Below, in pieces: positions 17,583 through 26,390 of a stretch of 64,000 bases of DNA. Origin of the DNA: Pseudomonas eucalypticola (GTDB lineage Bacteria > Pseudomonadota > Gammaproteobacteria > Pseudomonadales > Pseudomonadaceae); assembly GCF_013374995.1 (NCBI RefSeq), contig NZ_CP056030.1, positions 2,326,501-2,390,500 of the forward strand, given 5' to 3'. The stretch's first letter is position 1, and every line of letters begins with the position of its first letter. Under the pieces are notes generated by a model. The model was not told where the DNA came from. It searched no databases and saw only the letters and a program-made list of their open reading frames with translations. The translations under genes were made by a program, and so were the position numbers.

Positions 17583-18494
17583 ATGAGCATCAACCTGCAG
17601 ATCCGCGACCTGGTGTACTTCATCAAGGTCGCCGAACTCGGCCACCTGGGCCGTGCTTCCGAAGCCCTGCATATTTCCCAGTCAGCCCTGTCCAAATGCA
17701 TCGACCGCCTGGAAAGCGCCTACGACGCCGAGCTGTTCGAGCGCGTCGGCCGCGGCATTCGCCTGACCGATGCCGGGCAACTGTTGCGCGACCGCTCGTT
17801 GCTGATCGAACGCATGCTCGATGAAACCCACCGCCAGACCGCCTCCCTCGGCAAGGGCCTGGCCGGCACCATTCGCGTCGGCGCGGCGGCGACCATCGCC
17901 GAGTACCTGATGCCGCGGGCGTGCCGGCTGTTGCAGGAAGAAGCGCCAGCGGTGGTGCTGGACCTGCAGATCGGCATGAACGATGTGCTGCACGACGCGC
18001 TGCGCAAAGGCCTGCTGGACATTGTCATCGGGCCCCTTGGCACCCAGGACGAAGAGCTGATCGAACAGCCCATCGCGGGCGACGATGTGGTGGTGGTCGC
18101 CAGTGCGAGCCACCCGCTGGCGGGGCGCGAAGTGCCTTTGCAGGCCCTGTGCGACTACCGCTGGTTGCTGTCGGCGCCATCGGTGGCCACGCGTCAGTGG
18201 CTCGAAGGCGTGTTCAGGTCTCACAACCTGCCCGCGCCGCAGGTGGCCATTGCCACCAGTTCGATTGCCGCGGTGCCCAACCTGCTGGTGGAGACCGGTT
18301 TGCTGAGCTTTCTGTCGCGGCGCAACCTGGCCGACCCTCGCCACGGCAGTGGCCTGGTGGAAATCCCCAACCCGTTGACCACCATGGCCCGGCGTTTTGG
18401 CGTGCTGCACCGTGCCGAAGGGTACTTGTCGCCCGCCACGCGGCGGTTCATCGACATTCTGCAGAGCCAGGACCGGGATCTGAATCATTCCTGA
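17583..18494 (+). CDS. LysR-family transcriptional regulator
   Basis: A 303-aa LTTR. The HTH is at about residues 5-62 (YFIKVAELGHLGRASEALHISQSALSK), with the effector-binding domain from about 90. It begins at ATG 17583. It lies directly upstream of the dehydrogenase/aldolase/CitMHS run on the same strand, so it is the likely activator of those genes. A 109-base gap with AT-rich sequence (about 18495-18540) separates it from the first enzyme gene and could carry the operator. Confidence 0.88.
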   Translation: MSINLQIRDLVYFIKVAELGHLGRASEALHISQSALSKCIDRLESAYDAELFERVGRGIRLTDAGQLLRDRSLLIERMLDETHRQTASLGKGLAGTIRVGAAATIAEYLMPRACRLLQEEAPAVVLDLQIGMNDVLHDALRKGLLDIVIGPLGTQDEELIEQPIAGDDVVVVASASHPLAGREVPLQALCDYRWLLSAPSVATRQWLEGVFRSHNLPAPQVAIATSSIAAVPNLLVETGLLSFLSRRNLADPRHGSGLVEIPNPLTTMARRFGVLHRAEGYLSPATRRFIDILQSQDRDLNHS

Positions 18495-18603
18495 GAGGAA
18501 TGTTTTGGTGAAAAAACGCTAATAGAAATTAAGGATCACGGCGCAGATACTCCCGGCATGCCCCCTTCAGGCGGCGCACAACAATAAGCCAGAGAACTTC
18601 CCC

Positions 18604-19596
18604 ATGCCTCATGTGATCCTTGTGACTGCGCCCCGGCTCGCGCCCGCCGGCCTGGAACTGCTACGTGCCGCAGGCTGCCAGGTGCTGTACGTCAACGCCG
18701 AGCAAGGCGCCGCCGACATCGAGCGGATCATGGCCAGCGAGCCCGTGGACGCCGTCATTTCCCGGACCCTGGACCTCACCGAAGCGGCCATCGCCGCCTG
18801 CCCAACCCTCAAGGTCATTTCCAAGCATGGCGTGGGGGTCAGCAACATTGCCGTGGCCGCCGCCACCGCGCGGGGCATCCCGGTGTACGTGACCCCAGGC
18901 GCCAATGCCCAGTCGGTCACTGAGATGACCCTGGGCCTGATGTTCGCCGCCGCCCGCAAAGTCAGCTGGATGGACCGCGAAATTCGCCACGGCCGCTGGT
19001 CCCGCGCCCAGGATGGCCTGGAGCTGAGCGGCCGCACCCTGGGCCTGGTCGGTTTTGGTCAAGTGGCCCGCCGCGTGGCCCGGGCCTGCCAGGCCATTGG
19101 CATGAGCGTGGCCGTGTATGACCCGCTGCTGCCGGCCGATGCAGGGCTTGAAGGCGCTGAACGCGTGACCGATTTGCCCGCCTTGCTGGCACGCAGCCAC
19201 GTGCTCAGCCTGCACGTGCCGCTCACCGCCCAGACCCGTAACCTGATCGGTGCACCTGAGCTCGCCCTGCTGCCCGAGGGCGCGTTGCTGATCAACACCG
19301 CGCGTGGCGAAGTGGTGGACGAGGCCGCCTTGGTACAGGCGTTGTCCACTGGCCAGCTATACGCCGCGGGGCTTGACACCATGGCCGTGGAACCACTGCC
19401 GCCCACCAGCCCGTTGCTGCGCCTGGACAACGTGGTGCTCACCCCCCACGTGGGCGGCTCGACCCCGGCCGCCCTCGCGGGCATGGCCGCCGGCGCGGCG
19501 CGCAACGTGCTGGGCTTTCTCGACGGCACGCCGCCCGCGGCCAGTGCCTGCGTCAACCCACAGGTTTTCGATCACTGCTCTGGAGTACTGTCATGA
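18604..19596 (+). CDS. D-isomer specific 2-hydroxyacid dehydrogenase (NAD-dependent)
   Basis: A 330-aa cytosolic oxidoreductase of the D-2-hydroxyacid dehydrogenase family. The NAD-binding Rossmann motif is LGLVGFGQVARRVA (about residues 145-158). The catalytic arginine is in LINTARGEVVDEA (about 233), the glutamate in the AVEPLPPTSPLL region and the histidine in LTPHVGG (about 283). It is most like SerA/hydroxypyruvate-reductase-type proteins. Its stop overlaps the next start (ATGA), so it is translated with the RraA-like gene. The partner enzymes suggest oxidation or reduction of a hydroxy-dicarboxylic or tricarboxylic acid; the substrate is inferred only. Confidence 0.88.
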   Translation: MPHVILVTAPRLAPAGLELLRAAGCQVLYVNAEQGAADIERIMASEPVDAVISRTLDLTEAAIAACPTLKVISKHGVGVSNIAVAAATARGIPVYVTPGANAQSVTEMTLGLMFAAARKVSWMDREIRHGRWSRAQDGLELSGRTLGLVGFGQVARRVARACQAIGMSVAVYDPLLPADAGLEGAERVTDLPALLARSHVLSLHVPLTAQTRNLIGAPELALLPEGALLINTARGEVVDEAALVQALSTGQLYAAGLDTMAVEPLPPTSPLLRLDNVVLTPHVGGSTPAALAGMAAGAARNVLGFLDGTPPAASACVNPQVFDHCSGVLS

Positions 19597-20282
19597 CCGC
19601 TCAACAATGGCCTGTCGGCTACCGTATCAACCCACGGGTGGCCAGCCTTTCCGCCGAGCTGGTGGAAGCGTTTCGCGCCATTCCCGTAGCCGTGGCCGGC
19701 GACTGCATGGGGCGCAGCATCGGCGCCCGCGGCCTGCGTGCCTACCATGGCGACCTGGCGCTGAAGCTGTGCGGCCCGGCGTTCACCGTGCGGGTGCGCC
19801 CGGGTGACAACCTGATGGTGCACAAAGCGCTGATGATGGTCCGCCCCGGCGACGTGCTGGTCATCGATGGGGGTGGCGACGTCAGCCAGGCGGTCATCGG
19901 CGGCCTGGTGCGCACCACGGCTTTGCGGGTGAAGCTGGGCGGTATCGTCATCGACGGCGCCGTGCGCGACCTTGAGGAATTGGCAGAAGGGATTGTCCCG
20001 GTATTTGCCGCCGGCCACACCCACCGTGGCCCGAGCAAGGACGGCCCGGGCGAGATCAACGTACCGATCGCCTGCGCCGGCCTGTGCGTGCTGCCGGGTG
20101 ACCTGGTGCTGGGTGACGCCGACGGCGTCATCGCCATTCCCGCCCAGGATGCCGCCGCGCTGCTGCCCAAGACCCTGGCCCACCTGGACCGCGAGGCCGG
20201 TATCCGCGAGACCAACCGCGCCGGTACCGCCGACCCCGAGCGCTTCGATTCGCTGTTGCGGGCCAAGGGCCTGCCGGTGTGA
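19593..20282 (+). CDS. RraA-like / 4-hydroxy-4-methyl-2-oxoglutarate aldolase family protein
   Basis: A 229-aa protein of the RraA/HMG-CHA aldolase fold. The diagnostic GDVLVIDGGGD (about residues 87-97) is followed by GGIVIDGAVRDLEEL (about 117-131), where R and D form the pyruvate/metal site shared by class II HMG aldolases and RraA. It overlaps the dehydrogenase stop by four bases. In this family catabolic members release pyruvate or oxaloacetate from branched 4-hydroxy-2-oxo acids. Its operon context with a dehydrogenase and a CitMHS symporter favours the aldolase role over the RNase-E-inhibitor role. Confidence 0.85.
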   Translation: MTAQQWPVGYRINPRVASLSAELVEAFRAIPVAVAGDCMGRSIGARGLRAYHGDLALKLCGPAFTVRVRPGDNLMVHKALMMVRPGDVLVIDGGGDVSQAVIGGLVRTTALRVKLGGIVIDGAVRDLEELAEGIVPVFAAGHTHRGPSKDGPGEINVPIACAGLCVLPGDLVLGDADGVIAIPAQDAAALLPKTLAHLDREAGIRETNRAGTADPERFDSLLRAKGLPV

Positions 20283-20296
20283 GGTGATGCGTCGAA

Positions 20297-20317
20297 CCCT
20301 GGCGCCGGGCGCCAGGG
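20297..20317 (+). other. Stem-loop between aldolase and symporter genes
   Basis: CCCTGGCG pairs with CGCCAGGG around a five-base loop, an 8-bp GC-rich stem in the 74-base gap. No U-run follows, so it is more likely an mRNA-stabilising or attenuating hairpin than a terminator. Confidence 0.5.
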
Positions 20318-20356
20318 CCACTGCCTGTACAATTATAAGAAACAGGACTTTTGCTC

Positions 20357-21646
20357 ATGCTCATGATGCTGAGTTTTATCATGCTGGCTTGCTTCATCTT
20401 TTTCCTGATGAGCAAGAAGCTCTCGGCGCTCACCGCCCTGATCCTGATCCCCACCGTATTCGCCCTGATCGGCGGCTTCTACGACGAACTGGGCACGTAC
20501 ATCCTCGATGGCGTCAAGGTGGTCGCACCCAATGGCGTGCTGATGATCTTCGCCATGCTGTATTTCCTCACCATGACCGAAGCCGGGATGTTCGACCCGC
20601 TGGTGACGCGTATCGTCAACGCGGTGCGTGGCGACCCGGTGAAGATTTTCGTCGGCACCGTGGCCCTGGCCTGCGTCGTCGCCCTGGACGGCGACGGCGC
20701 CACCATCTACATGATCGTGCTGTCGGCGTTTCTGCCCATCTACAAGCGCCTGGGGTTGTCGCTGCCGATGGTCTGCTGTCTGCTGCTGCAAGTGGCGGGG
20801 CTGGGCAATATGGTGCCCTGGGGTGGCCCCACTGCACGGGCCGCCACCGCCATGCATGTGGACGTGGGCGAGATGTTCGTGCCCATGCTGCCGGCGCTGG
20901 TGGCCTGCCTGGCCTGGACCTTCGTACTGGCCTGGCTGTTTGGCCGCCGCGAACGCGCGCGACTGGGCGGCGCCATCGACCTCAACGGCCATTTCGCCGA
21001 CCACCAGGCCGAGCGCTGTGGCAGCGGCTGGCGTTTCTGCTTCAACTGGGTGCTGACTGCGGGGCTGATCGTGGCCCTGTGCCTGGAGGTGCTGCCGCTG
21101 AGCTACCTGTTCATGGTGGCGGCGTGCCTGGCCATGGTCGTGAACTTCCCGCGGCTCAAGGACCAGCAGGCGCAACTGGAATTGCATGCGCCGGCGATTC
21201 TGGCGGTGGCCAGCCTGATTTTCGCGGCGGGGGTATTCACCGGTGTGCTGAACGGTACGGGCATGGCCAATGCCGTCGCCCAGGGCCTGCTGCACGTGAT
21301 ACCCGATGGGTTCGGCCCGTACATGGCCGTGATTACCGCCCTGATCAGCATCCCGGTGACCTGGCTGGTGTCCAACGATGTGTTTTATTTCGGTATCATG
21401 CCGATTCTGGCGCAGACCGCCCATGCCCATGGCATCACGGCCATGGAAATGGCCCGAGCCTCGCTGGTCGGTCAGCCGGTACACATTCTCAGCCCGCTGG
21501 TGGCCTCGACGTATCTGGTGGTCAGCATGCTCAAGCTCGATTATGCCGAGAACCAGCGTTTCACGTTTCGCTGGTCGCTGGTCAATTGCGTGATCCTGCT
21601 GGCGGTGTCGCTGGTGACTGGTATTTTTCCCCTGTTCGTTCATTGA
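20357..21646 (+). CDS. CitMHS-family citrate:proton/metal symporter
   Basis: A 429-aa inner-membrane protein with about 12 helices, of the CitMHS family. Typical features are AMLYFLTMTEAGMFDPL, the conserved DGDGATIYMIVLSAFLPIYK region (about residues 114-133), and VPWGGPTARAA (about 153-163). The ATG at 20357 is preferred to an upstream in-frame TTG because an ACAGGA site sits nine bases before it. Family members take up citrate as a metal complex or with protons. The location behind a hydroxyacid dehydrogenase and aldolase suggests it imports the di- or tricarboxylate they degrade. Confidence 0.85.
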   Translation: MLMMLSFIMLACFIFFLMSKKLSALTALILIPTVFALIGGFYDELGTYILDGVKVVAPNGVLMIFAMLYFLTMTEAGMFDPLVTRIVNAVRGDPVKIFVGTVALACVVALDGDGATIYMIVLSAFLPIYKRLGLSLPMVCCLLLQVAGLGNMVPWGGPTARAATAMHVDVGEMFVPMLPALVACLAWTFVLAWLFGRRERARLGGAIDLNGHFADHQAERCGSGWRFCFNWVLTAGLIVALCLEVLPLSYLFMVAACLAMVVNFPRLKDQQAQLELHAPAILAVASLIFAAGVFTGVLNGTGMANAVAQGLLHVIPDGFGPYMAVITALISIPVTWLVSNDVFYFGIMPILAQTAHAHGITAMEMARASLVGQPVHILSPLVASTYLVVSMLKLDYAENQRFTFRWSLVNCVILLAVSLVTGIFPLFVH

Positions 21647-21649
21647 GGT

Positions 21650-22342
21650 ATGCCCTTGGAGTGGCTCAGCAACCCTTTCTTCTGGACCGCCCTGGCCCAG
21701 ATCATCGCCATCGACCTGTTGCTTGGCGGTGACAACGCGGTGGTCATCGCCATGGCCTGCCGGCGCCTGCCCAAGACCCTGCAAACCAAGGCCATCTACG
21801 GCGGCATGGCGGGGGCTGTCGCGGTGCGGGTGGTGATGCTGTTCTTCGCCCTGCAACTGCTGGCCGTGCCCTACCTGAAACTGGTGGGCGCGGTGTTGCT
21901 GTTGTGGGTGGGTATCAAGCTGGCGGCCAACCGCGACGATGACGCCGAGGACATCGATGGTGGCACGCGCCTGTGGACGGCCATCAAGACCATCATCGTC
22001 GCCGATGTGGTGATGTCGCTGGACAACGTGCTGGCGGTCGCAGGGGCGGGTAACGGCAACCTGTACCTGGTGGCGGCGGGCGTGCTGATCAGCATCCCGA
22101 TCATTGTGCTGGGCAGCCGGTTCGTGCTGGCGGTGATGGAGCGCTTCCCGGTGGTGGTGCAGGCAGGCGCCGCGCTGATCGGCTGGATCGCCGGTTCCAT
22201 GGCCAGCCAAGACCTGGCCTTGTTCCCGCCGTTGGCACCGTTACCCTGGTTGCATTGGGCGGTGAGCGGGGCAGGGGCCGTGCTGGTGGTGCTGGTAGGC
22301 AAATGGCTGGGTAGCCGCAAGGTGGTCGCGGCAGAGTCGTAG
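21650..22342 (+). CDS. TerC/YjbE-family integral membrane protein
   Basis: A 230-aa protein with about seven helices. The N-terminal IIAIDLLLGGDNAVVIAMACR (about residues 17-37) and the internal repeat IVADVVMSLDNVLAVAGA carry the paired acidic D-N motifs of the TerC family (YjbE subgroup). The ATG follows the symporter stop by three bases. TerC-type proteins export or load metal ions, notably Mn2+. Coupling to a citrate-type symporter, which often co-transports metal, gives a plausible reason for the pairing: disposing of the metal brought in with the acid. That link is inferred. Confidence 0.85.
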   Translation: MPLEWLSNPFFWTALAQIIAIDLLLGGDNAVVIAMACRRLPKTLQTKAIYGGMAGAVAVRVVMLFFALQLLAVPYLKLVGAVLLLWVGIKLAANRDDDAEDIDGGTRLWTAIKTIIVADVVMSLDNVLAVAGAGNGNLYLVAAGVLISIPIIVLGSRFVLAVMERFPVVVQAGAALIGWIAGSMASQDLALFPPLAPLPWLHWAVSGAGAVLVVLVGKWLGSRKVVAAES

Positions 22343-22407
22343 GGCGCTGCCCCCACGGGAGAGGGCGCAAACAGTGGGGAGCCGAGCACGTCGGCCCCCC
22401 CAGGGCA

Positions 22408-23826
22408 TCAACGCACCTGCGTGATACGGGTGATGCGGTCGCCGTTCTGGTCGTCAGGTCCCTTGGATTTGTTCACCGCGTACACGGTGCCCTTGGCATC
22501 CACGGTCACGTGGTTGGGGAAGGTGCCGTCGTCCAGGTTGGCGACCAGCTTGCCGTCGGGGTCGACCACGGTCACGGTACCGGCACCCCGGTTGCTGACA
22601 TACGCCAGGCGCTTGTTCGGGTCGAAGGTCACGTTCAGCGGGCCGGCGCCAGTCGGCACCAGGTGCAGGGTCTTGCCGCTGGCGACATCGACGATGGCCA
22701 GATTGTCGCTGTTCTGCGCAGCCACGAACAGGCGGTTGGTCTTGGCGTCGTAGGCTACGCCCATGGCGGTTTTCACGCCTTCGATCGGGAAGACCTTTTC
22801 CACATTGCCCGTCTTGGCGTCGATCACCGCGGCTTCGTTGGTGCTCAGGCTCACGGTGTACAGTTTGTGGGCCTTGGCATCCAGGTGCAGGCTGGCCACG
22901 GTGAAGGACGCGGCGCGCTCGCCACGCTGGGCCGACTTGATCTCGATGGTGCGTTCCACGGCCTGCTTGCCGGCGTCGAACATGACGATGGTGTTGCTGC
23001 CGGTGGCGCCGGCGAAGGCCTTGTCCAGTTCGGTGTCGACCACCACGTCGCGGGCATGGGCCACGGTGTCCGGGGCGAACTGCTTGACCAGGCTCAGGTC
23101 GGACTGGCGGTAGACGGCCACGCTGTTCTGACGGGTGTTGGTGACCCACACCGTGCCATTGCGGTCGTCCACGCCCACGCCGTACACGGCGTAGACGGCG
23201 CCGGGTTCCTTGCCTGGGGCGGCAGCCGGGGTAACCTTGGCTTCAATGGCCAAGGTCTTGGGGTTGAGCTTGAGCAATTGCGATTCGGTCACCGGTGGGC
23301 GGCCCACGGCGGAGGTGACGAAGATCGCGCCGGTCTTGTCGCTGACGGCCGACTGGTACAGGCCCGGCACCAGCTTGCTGCTGGTCAGCTTGAAGCGCTC
23401 GGTGCCCGACAGGGGGACCACGGGCGAGACCTTCAGCGGCAGCACGGCGGCGGCCGAAGGGTTGGTGACATTGACGATGATGGGCTGCTGGCCCACGGCG
23501 GCGTCGGCCGGCACCTTCAGGGCGCCCTTGAACTGGCCTTCGCTGTCGGCCACGTAGGCGTCGGCGTTGAGCACGGTGGTGCCGCGCAGCAGGGTGATGT
23601 GCTGGCCCGGCTTGAAGCCACGGCCCATCAGTTGCACGTCGCTGCCGGCGGTGACGGCACCGCCGTTGGCCGGCATGGCCATGATCTGGCCCTGGTAGTT
23701 CGGGTCCGGTGCATCGAAGGCCGATTGCGCCATGGCGGCTTGCATGCCCAGGCTCATCAGGCCAATCAGCGAGGCCAGCTTGCAGAGCTGGCTGGCAGGG
23801 GACCGCGCGCTAGTGCGTTGTTTCAT
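22408..23826 (-). CDS. YncE-like periplasmic beta-propeller protein
   Basis: A 472-aa exported protein. Signal peptide about residues 1-34, cleaved after AMA. Residues ~40-130 form an Ig-like or bacterial surface domain, followed by a seven-bladed YVTN/YncE propeller (repeats such as TNRLFVAAQNSDNLAIVDVA and KRLAYVSNRGAGTVTVVDPD). The start at 23826 (MKQRTSARS) was chosen over upstream ATGs because GGAG lies seven bases before it. It lies downstream of the PfeA-like receptor on the same strand, behind a Fur-like box and a dyad operator. YncE proteins are iron-repressed in enteric bacteria; the function is unknown, and binding of iron chelates or DNA has been suggested. Confidence 0.85.
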   Translation of the reverse strand: MKQRTSARSPASQLCKLASLIGLMSLGMQAAMAQSAFDAPDPNYQGQIMAMPANGGAVTAGSDVQLMGRGFKPGQHITLLRGTTVLNADAYVADSEGQFKGALKVPADAAVGQQPIIVNVTNPSAAAVLPLKVSPVVPLSGTERFKLTSSKLVPGLYQSAVSDKTGAIFVTSAVGRPPVTESQLLKLNPKTLAIEAKVTPAAAPGKEPGAVYAVYGVGVDDRNGTVWVTNTRQNSVAVYRQSDLSLVKQFAPDTVAHARDVVVDTELDKAFAGATGSNTIVMFDAGKQAVERTIEIKSAQRGERAASFTVASLHLDAKAHKLYTVSLSTNEAAVIDAKTGNVEKVFPIEGVKTAMGVAYDAKTNRLFVAAQNSDNLAIVDVASGKTLHLVPTGAGPLNVTFDPNKRLAYVSNRGAGTVTVVDPDGKLVANLDDGTFPNHVTVDAKGTVYAVNKSKGPDDQNGDRITRITQVR

Positions 23827-23893
23827 CGAAGACTCCATGTTGAAGGTGGGCAAGCCCCCTGACGGTGGCAGGGGGCCTGGATCATATCAAGAT

Positions 23894-23912
23894 GCAATGA
23901 GAATCATTCTGT
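23894..23912 (-). promoter_or_regulatory. Candidate Fur box upstream of the YncE-like gene
   Basis: The core AATGAGAATCATT is a near-dyad that matches the Fur consensus GATAATGATAATCATTATC well in its central part. It lies about 70 bases before the chosen start of the propeller gene and behind the receptor stop, so the propeller gene likely has its own iron-repressed promoter. Confidence 0.65.
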
Positions 23913-23914
23913 TT

Positions 23915-23938
23915 TTTACAAATTGGTACATTTGTAAA
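23915..23938 (-). promoter_or_regulatory. Perfect 9-bp dyad, candidate operator
   Basis: TTTACAAAT, six bases, then ATTTGTAAA: a perfect inverted repeat immediately after the receptor stop and next to the Fur-like box. It resembles, but is not identical to, the GTAAATTT-GTAAA elements near pfeA and pfeR. It could be an operator for the YncE-like gene, possibly bound by PfeR or another regulator. Confidence 0.5.
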
Positions 23939-23941
23939 GGC

Positions 23942-26191
23942 TCAGAACGAGGTCGATACACTGGCGTACACCGCCTGGCCATGCTGGTTGTAGGTCGCCG
24001 CGCCGGCGCTGTTGGAGTTGCCTTCGCGGTACAGCTTCTTGTCGAAGATGTTGTTCACGCCGGCGCCCAGGCGCACGTTCTTGGTCAACTGGTAGCCAAC
24101 GTTGATGTTGACCAGGCTGTAGGCGCCCACTTCTTCGGTGTTCACCCCCGCGGCATCGACCTTGGTGGTGCCCACGGTCGGCGGCTTCTGGCGGCCGAAG
24201 CTGGTAATGCTCAACTGAGTCGAGAACTTGTCGTTGACCTGCCAGTCCAGCATCGAATTGACGGTGTACTTGGGAATCATCGACAGCACGTTACCGGTGT
24301 CCAGGTCCTTGTTTTCCTGCATGTAGGTGCCGTTGGTGGTCCAGCTCAGGTTGTCGGCCAGGGGCACGGTGAGGTTGGCTTCAAAGCCCTGGGTCACGGC
24401 TTTCTTGGCGTTTTCCCACTTGAGGATCATGTTGCCGCCCGAGGAGTAACCCTCGATGTCGGTGCCGGCCACCACCTTGTTGTGGTAGTCGTTGCGGAAG
24501 AACGTCAGGCCGGCGATCCAACCCTCGCGCTTGAACTCCAGGCCGATTTCCTTGTTGACGCTGGTCTCGGCTTTCAGGTTGTCGTTGCCCTGGATGTAGC
24601 AACTGCCGGTGCTGCCGATCGGGCAGCCGTTGCCAGAGCTGAGCAACAGGTAGTTGGGGTCCAGCTGGTACAGGTTCGGCGCCTTGAATGCGCGGGCGAT
24701 ACCGGCCTTCAGGGTGAACTCGTCGTTGAGCTTCTGGGTCATGTTCAGGCTGGGCGACCAGTTCACGCCGAAATCGGTGTGGTCGTCCATGCGCACGCCC
24801 GGGGTCAGGGTGGCGCCGGCCCAGGGCTCGATGTTGTCTTCGGCGAACAGCGAACCGATGTTGGCCGCCGACTTGCTGCTGCGGGTGCCGGAGGCCAGCC
24901 CGGCAATGGAATCGGCCGAGGTGGTGCCGTTGTAGTAACTGCCCGACGACAGGGCCTGGCTGGTGGAAGCCGGGTCATCCAGCTCCTGGCGGTTCCATTC
25001 GCCGCCCAGGGTCAGGGTCTGCGGCAGGCGGGTGCTCAGCGGAATGTTGAATTCGCCGTGGGCCAGGTAGTTCTGCAGGTTGCTGGTGGTGAAGTCGGTG
25101 GAGTCGATGGTGCCTTCCACGCCACCGGTCAGGCCTTCGTCCAGGCGGCGGTTACGGGTGTGCTCGTACTGCACGTAGAACTTGCTGGTGCCGAAGTCCC
25201 AGTCGCCATTATGGGTGATGGCGAAATTGTTGCGGTACATGACGTTGGTTTCACGGCCCACCCAAGGTGCGGCGCTGGCGGCCTTCTTGCTGGTCAGGCT
25301 CTGGTTGTACTGGTTGTCGCCGTCGTAGATGTTGCCCTGGCGGCTGTAGCTGGCGTCGAAGTCGATGCTCTGGCGCTCGTCCAGCTTCCAGGTCAGCCGG
25401 CCGTTGATGTCCTTGTTGCGCACACCCTCGGCACCGGAGGCGGCGGATTCGCCCGCTGCTTCGTGGCCTTCGTTGATGTCGGTGCTGTCGCGGTCGGTCT
25501 TGCTCAGGTTGCCGTATACCCGGTAAGTCAGGTTGTCGGTCAGCGGCCCGCTGAGGCCGAAGGTGGCGCGCTTGGTAGCGCCTTCGTCCTTGTCCTTGGG
25601 CATGTCGGTGTACACGCTGAAATTGCCGTGGGTTTCCTGGGTGGGCTGCTTGGTGATGATGTTCACCACGCCGCCGGCGGCGCCGTTGCCGTAGCGGGCC
25701 GCGGCCGGGCCACGGACCACTTCGATGCGCTGCACTTCATCGGCCGGTACCCAGTTGGTGTCGCCGCGGGTATCGCGGTCGCCGGTACGGCCGTAGCGCA
25801 CCGAGTTGCGCGACTCCACCGGCAGGCCGTCGATCAGGATCAGGGTATTCTCGGGGCCCATGCCGCGAATGTCGATCTGCCGGTTGTTGCCGCGCACGCC
25901 GCTGGCGCTGTTGCCGGTGAGGTTGACGCCGGGCATTTTGCGGATGATGTCCGACAGGTCGTTGACCGGGGGCGCCTTCTGGATATCGTCGGCGGTGATG
26001 ATCGACACGCCCGGTGCCTGTTTCAGCTCCTTTTCTGCGGTGACCATGGTGTTGTCCAGGGTGATGGCCTGGTCATCCACGGCGTTCGCCGCACCGGTGT
26101 TGCTGGCGGTGGTGTCGGCCAACAGGGCAGGGGACACAGAGGCCGCCAGGATGGCGATTGAAAGGCGACTCAGTGATGCACGAAAAACCAC
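23942..26191 (-). CDS. pfeA: TonB-dependent ferric enterobactin receptor, PfeA/FepA-like
   Basis: A 749-aa outer-membrane receptor of FepA/PfeA length. Signal peptide about 1-25 (cleaved after LLA), TonB box near DNTMVTAEKELKQAPG, then the plug domain (about 55-170) with DIRGMGPENTLILIDGLP and VEVVRGPAAARYGNGAAGG. A 22-strand barrel ends in the terminal aromatic residue (STSF). A disulfide-type loop CPIGSTGSC is present, as in FepA. Divergent from the pfeRS two-component pair, the usual regulators of enterobactin uptake in Pseudomonas. Loads ferric enterobactin or breakdown products into the periplasm using TonB energy. The match to PfeA specifically is strong but from memory. Confidence 0.88.
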   Translation of the reverse strand: MVFRASLSRLSIAILAASVSPALLADTTASNTGAANAVDDQAITLDNTMVTAEKELKQAPGVSIITADDIQKAPPVNDLSDIIRKMPGVNLTGNSASGVRGNNRQIDIRGMGPENTLILIDGLPVESRNSVRYGRTGDRDTRGDTNWVPADEVQRIEVVRGPAAARYGNGAAGGVVNIITKQPTQETHGNFSVYTDMPKDKDEGATKRATFGLSGPLTDNLTYRVYGNLSKTDRDSTDINEGHEAAGESAASGAEGVRNKDINGRLTWKLDERQSIDFDASYSRQGNIYDGDNQYNQSLTSKKAASAAPWVGRETNVMYRNNFAITHNGDWDFGTSKFYVQYEHTRNRRLDEGLTGGVEGTIDSTDFTTSNLQNYLAHGEFNIPLSTRLPQTLTLGGEWNRQELDDPASTSQALSSGSYYNGTTSADSIAGLASGTRSSKSAANIGSLFAEDNIEPWAGATLTPGVRMDDHTDFGVNWSPSLNMTQKLNDEFTLKAGIARAFKAPNLYQLDPNYLLLSSGNGCPIGSTGSCYIQGNDNLKAETSVNKEIGLEFKREGWIAGLTFFRNDYHNKVVAGTDIEGYSSGGNMILKWENAKKAVTQGFEANLTVPLADNLSWTTNGTYMQENKDLDTGNVLSMIPKYTVNSMLDWQVNDKFSTQLSITSFGRQKPPTVGTTKVDAAGVNTEEVGAYSLVNINVGYQLTKNVRLGAGVNNIFDKKLYREGNSNSAGAATYNQHGQAVYASVSTSF

Positions 26192-26304
26192 GACGATACT
26201 CCCGTTGAAATGTGGAACCGGCGCCGCTTCTTTCCCTGAGCGGCGTTGGGCGGTTGTCCAGACGGGGTGCGATAATAGGCAGTCGTAATTGTTAATAAAT
26301 CTTA

Positions 26305-26318
26305 TTTACAAAATTTAC
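26305..26318 (-). promoter_or_regulatory. Candidate PfeR operator, pfeA side
   Basis: TTTACAAAATTTAC reads on the minus strand as GTAAATTTTGTAAA, almost identical to GTAAATTTCGTAAA at 26359-26372 on the plus strand. Two copies in opposite orientation in a divergent region between a receptor gene and its response regulator are what would be expected of PfeR binding sites. Confidence 0.6.
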
Positions 26319-26358
26319 CTCCGCCTGGCTGGGCAGGGTTCGCCGGGCCAAAAGAACT

Positions 26359-26372
26359 GTAAATTTCGTAAA
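26359..26372 (+). promoter_or_regulatory. Candidate PfeR operator, pfeR side
   Basis: GTAAATTTCGTAAA, a direct repeat of GTAAA half-sites spaced as in OmpR-type regulator sites and the inverted partner of 26305-26318. It lies about 85 bases before the pfeR start. Supported by the repeat itself; the protein that binds is inferred. Confidence 0.6.
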
Positions 26373-26390
26373 GCTTGGTCATTTCTCAGT

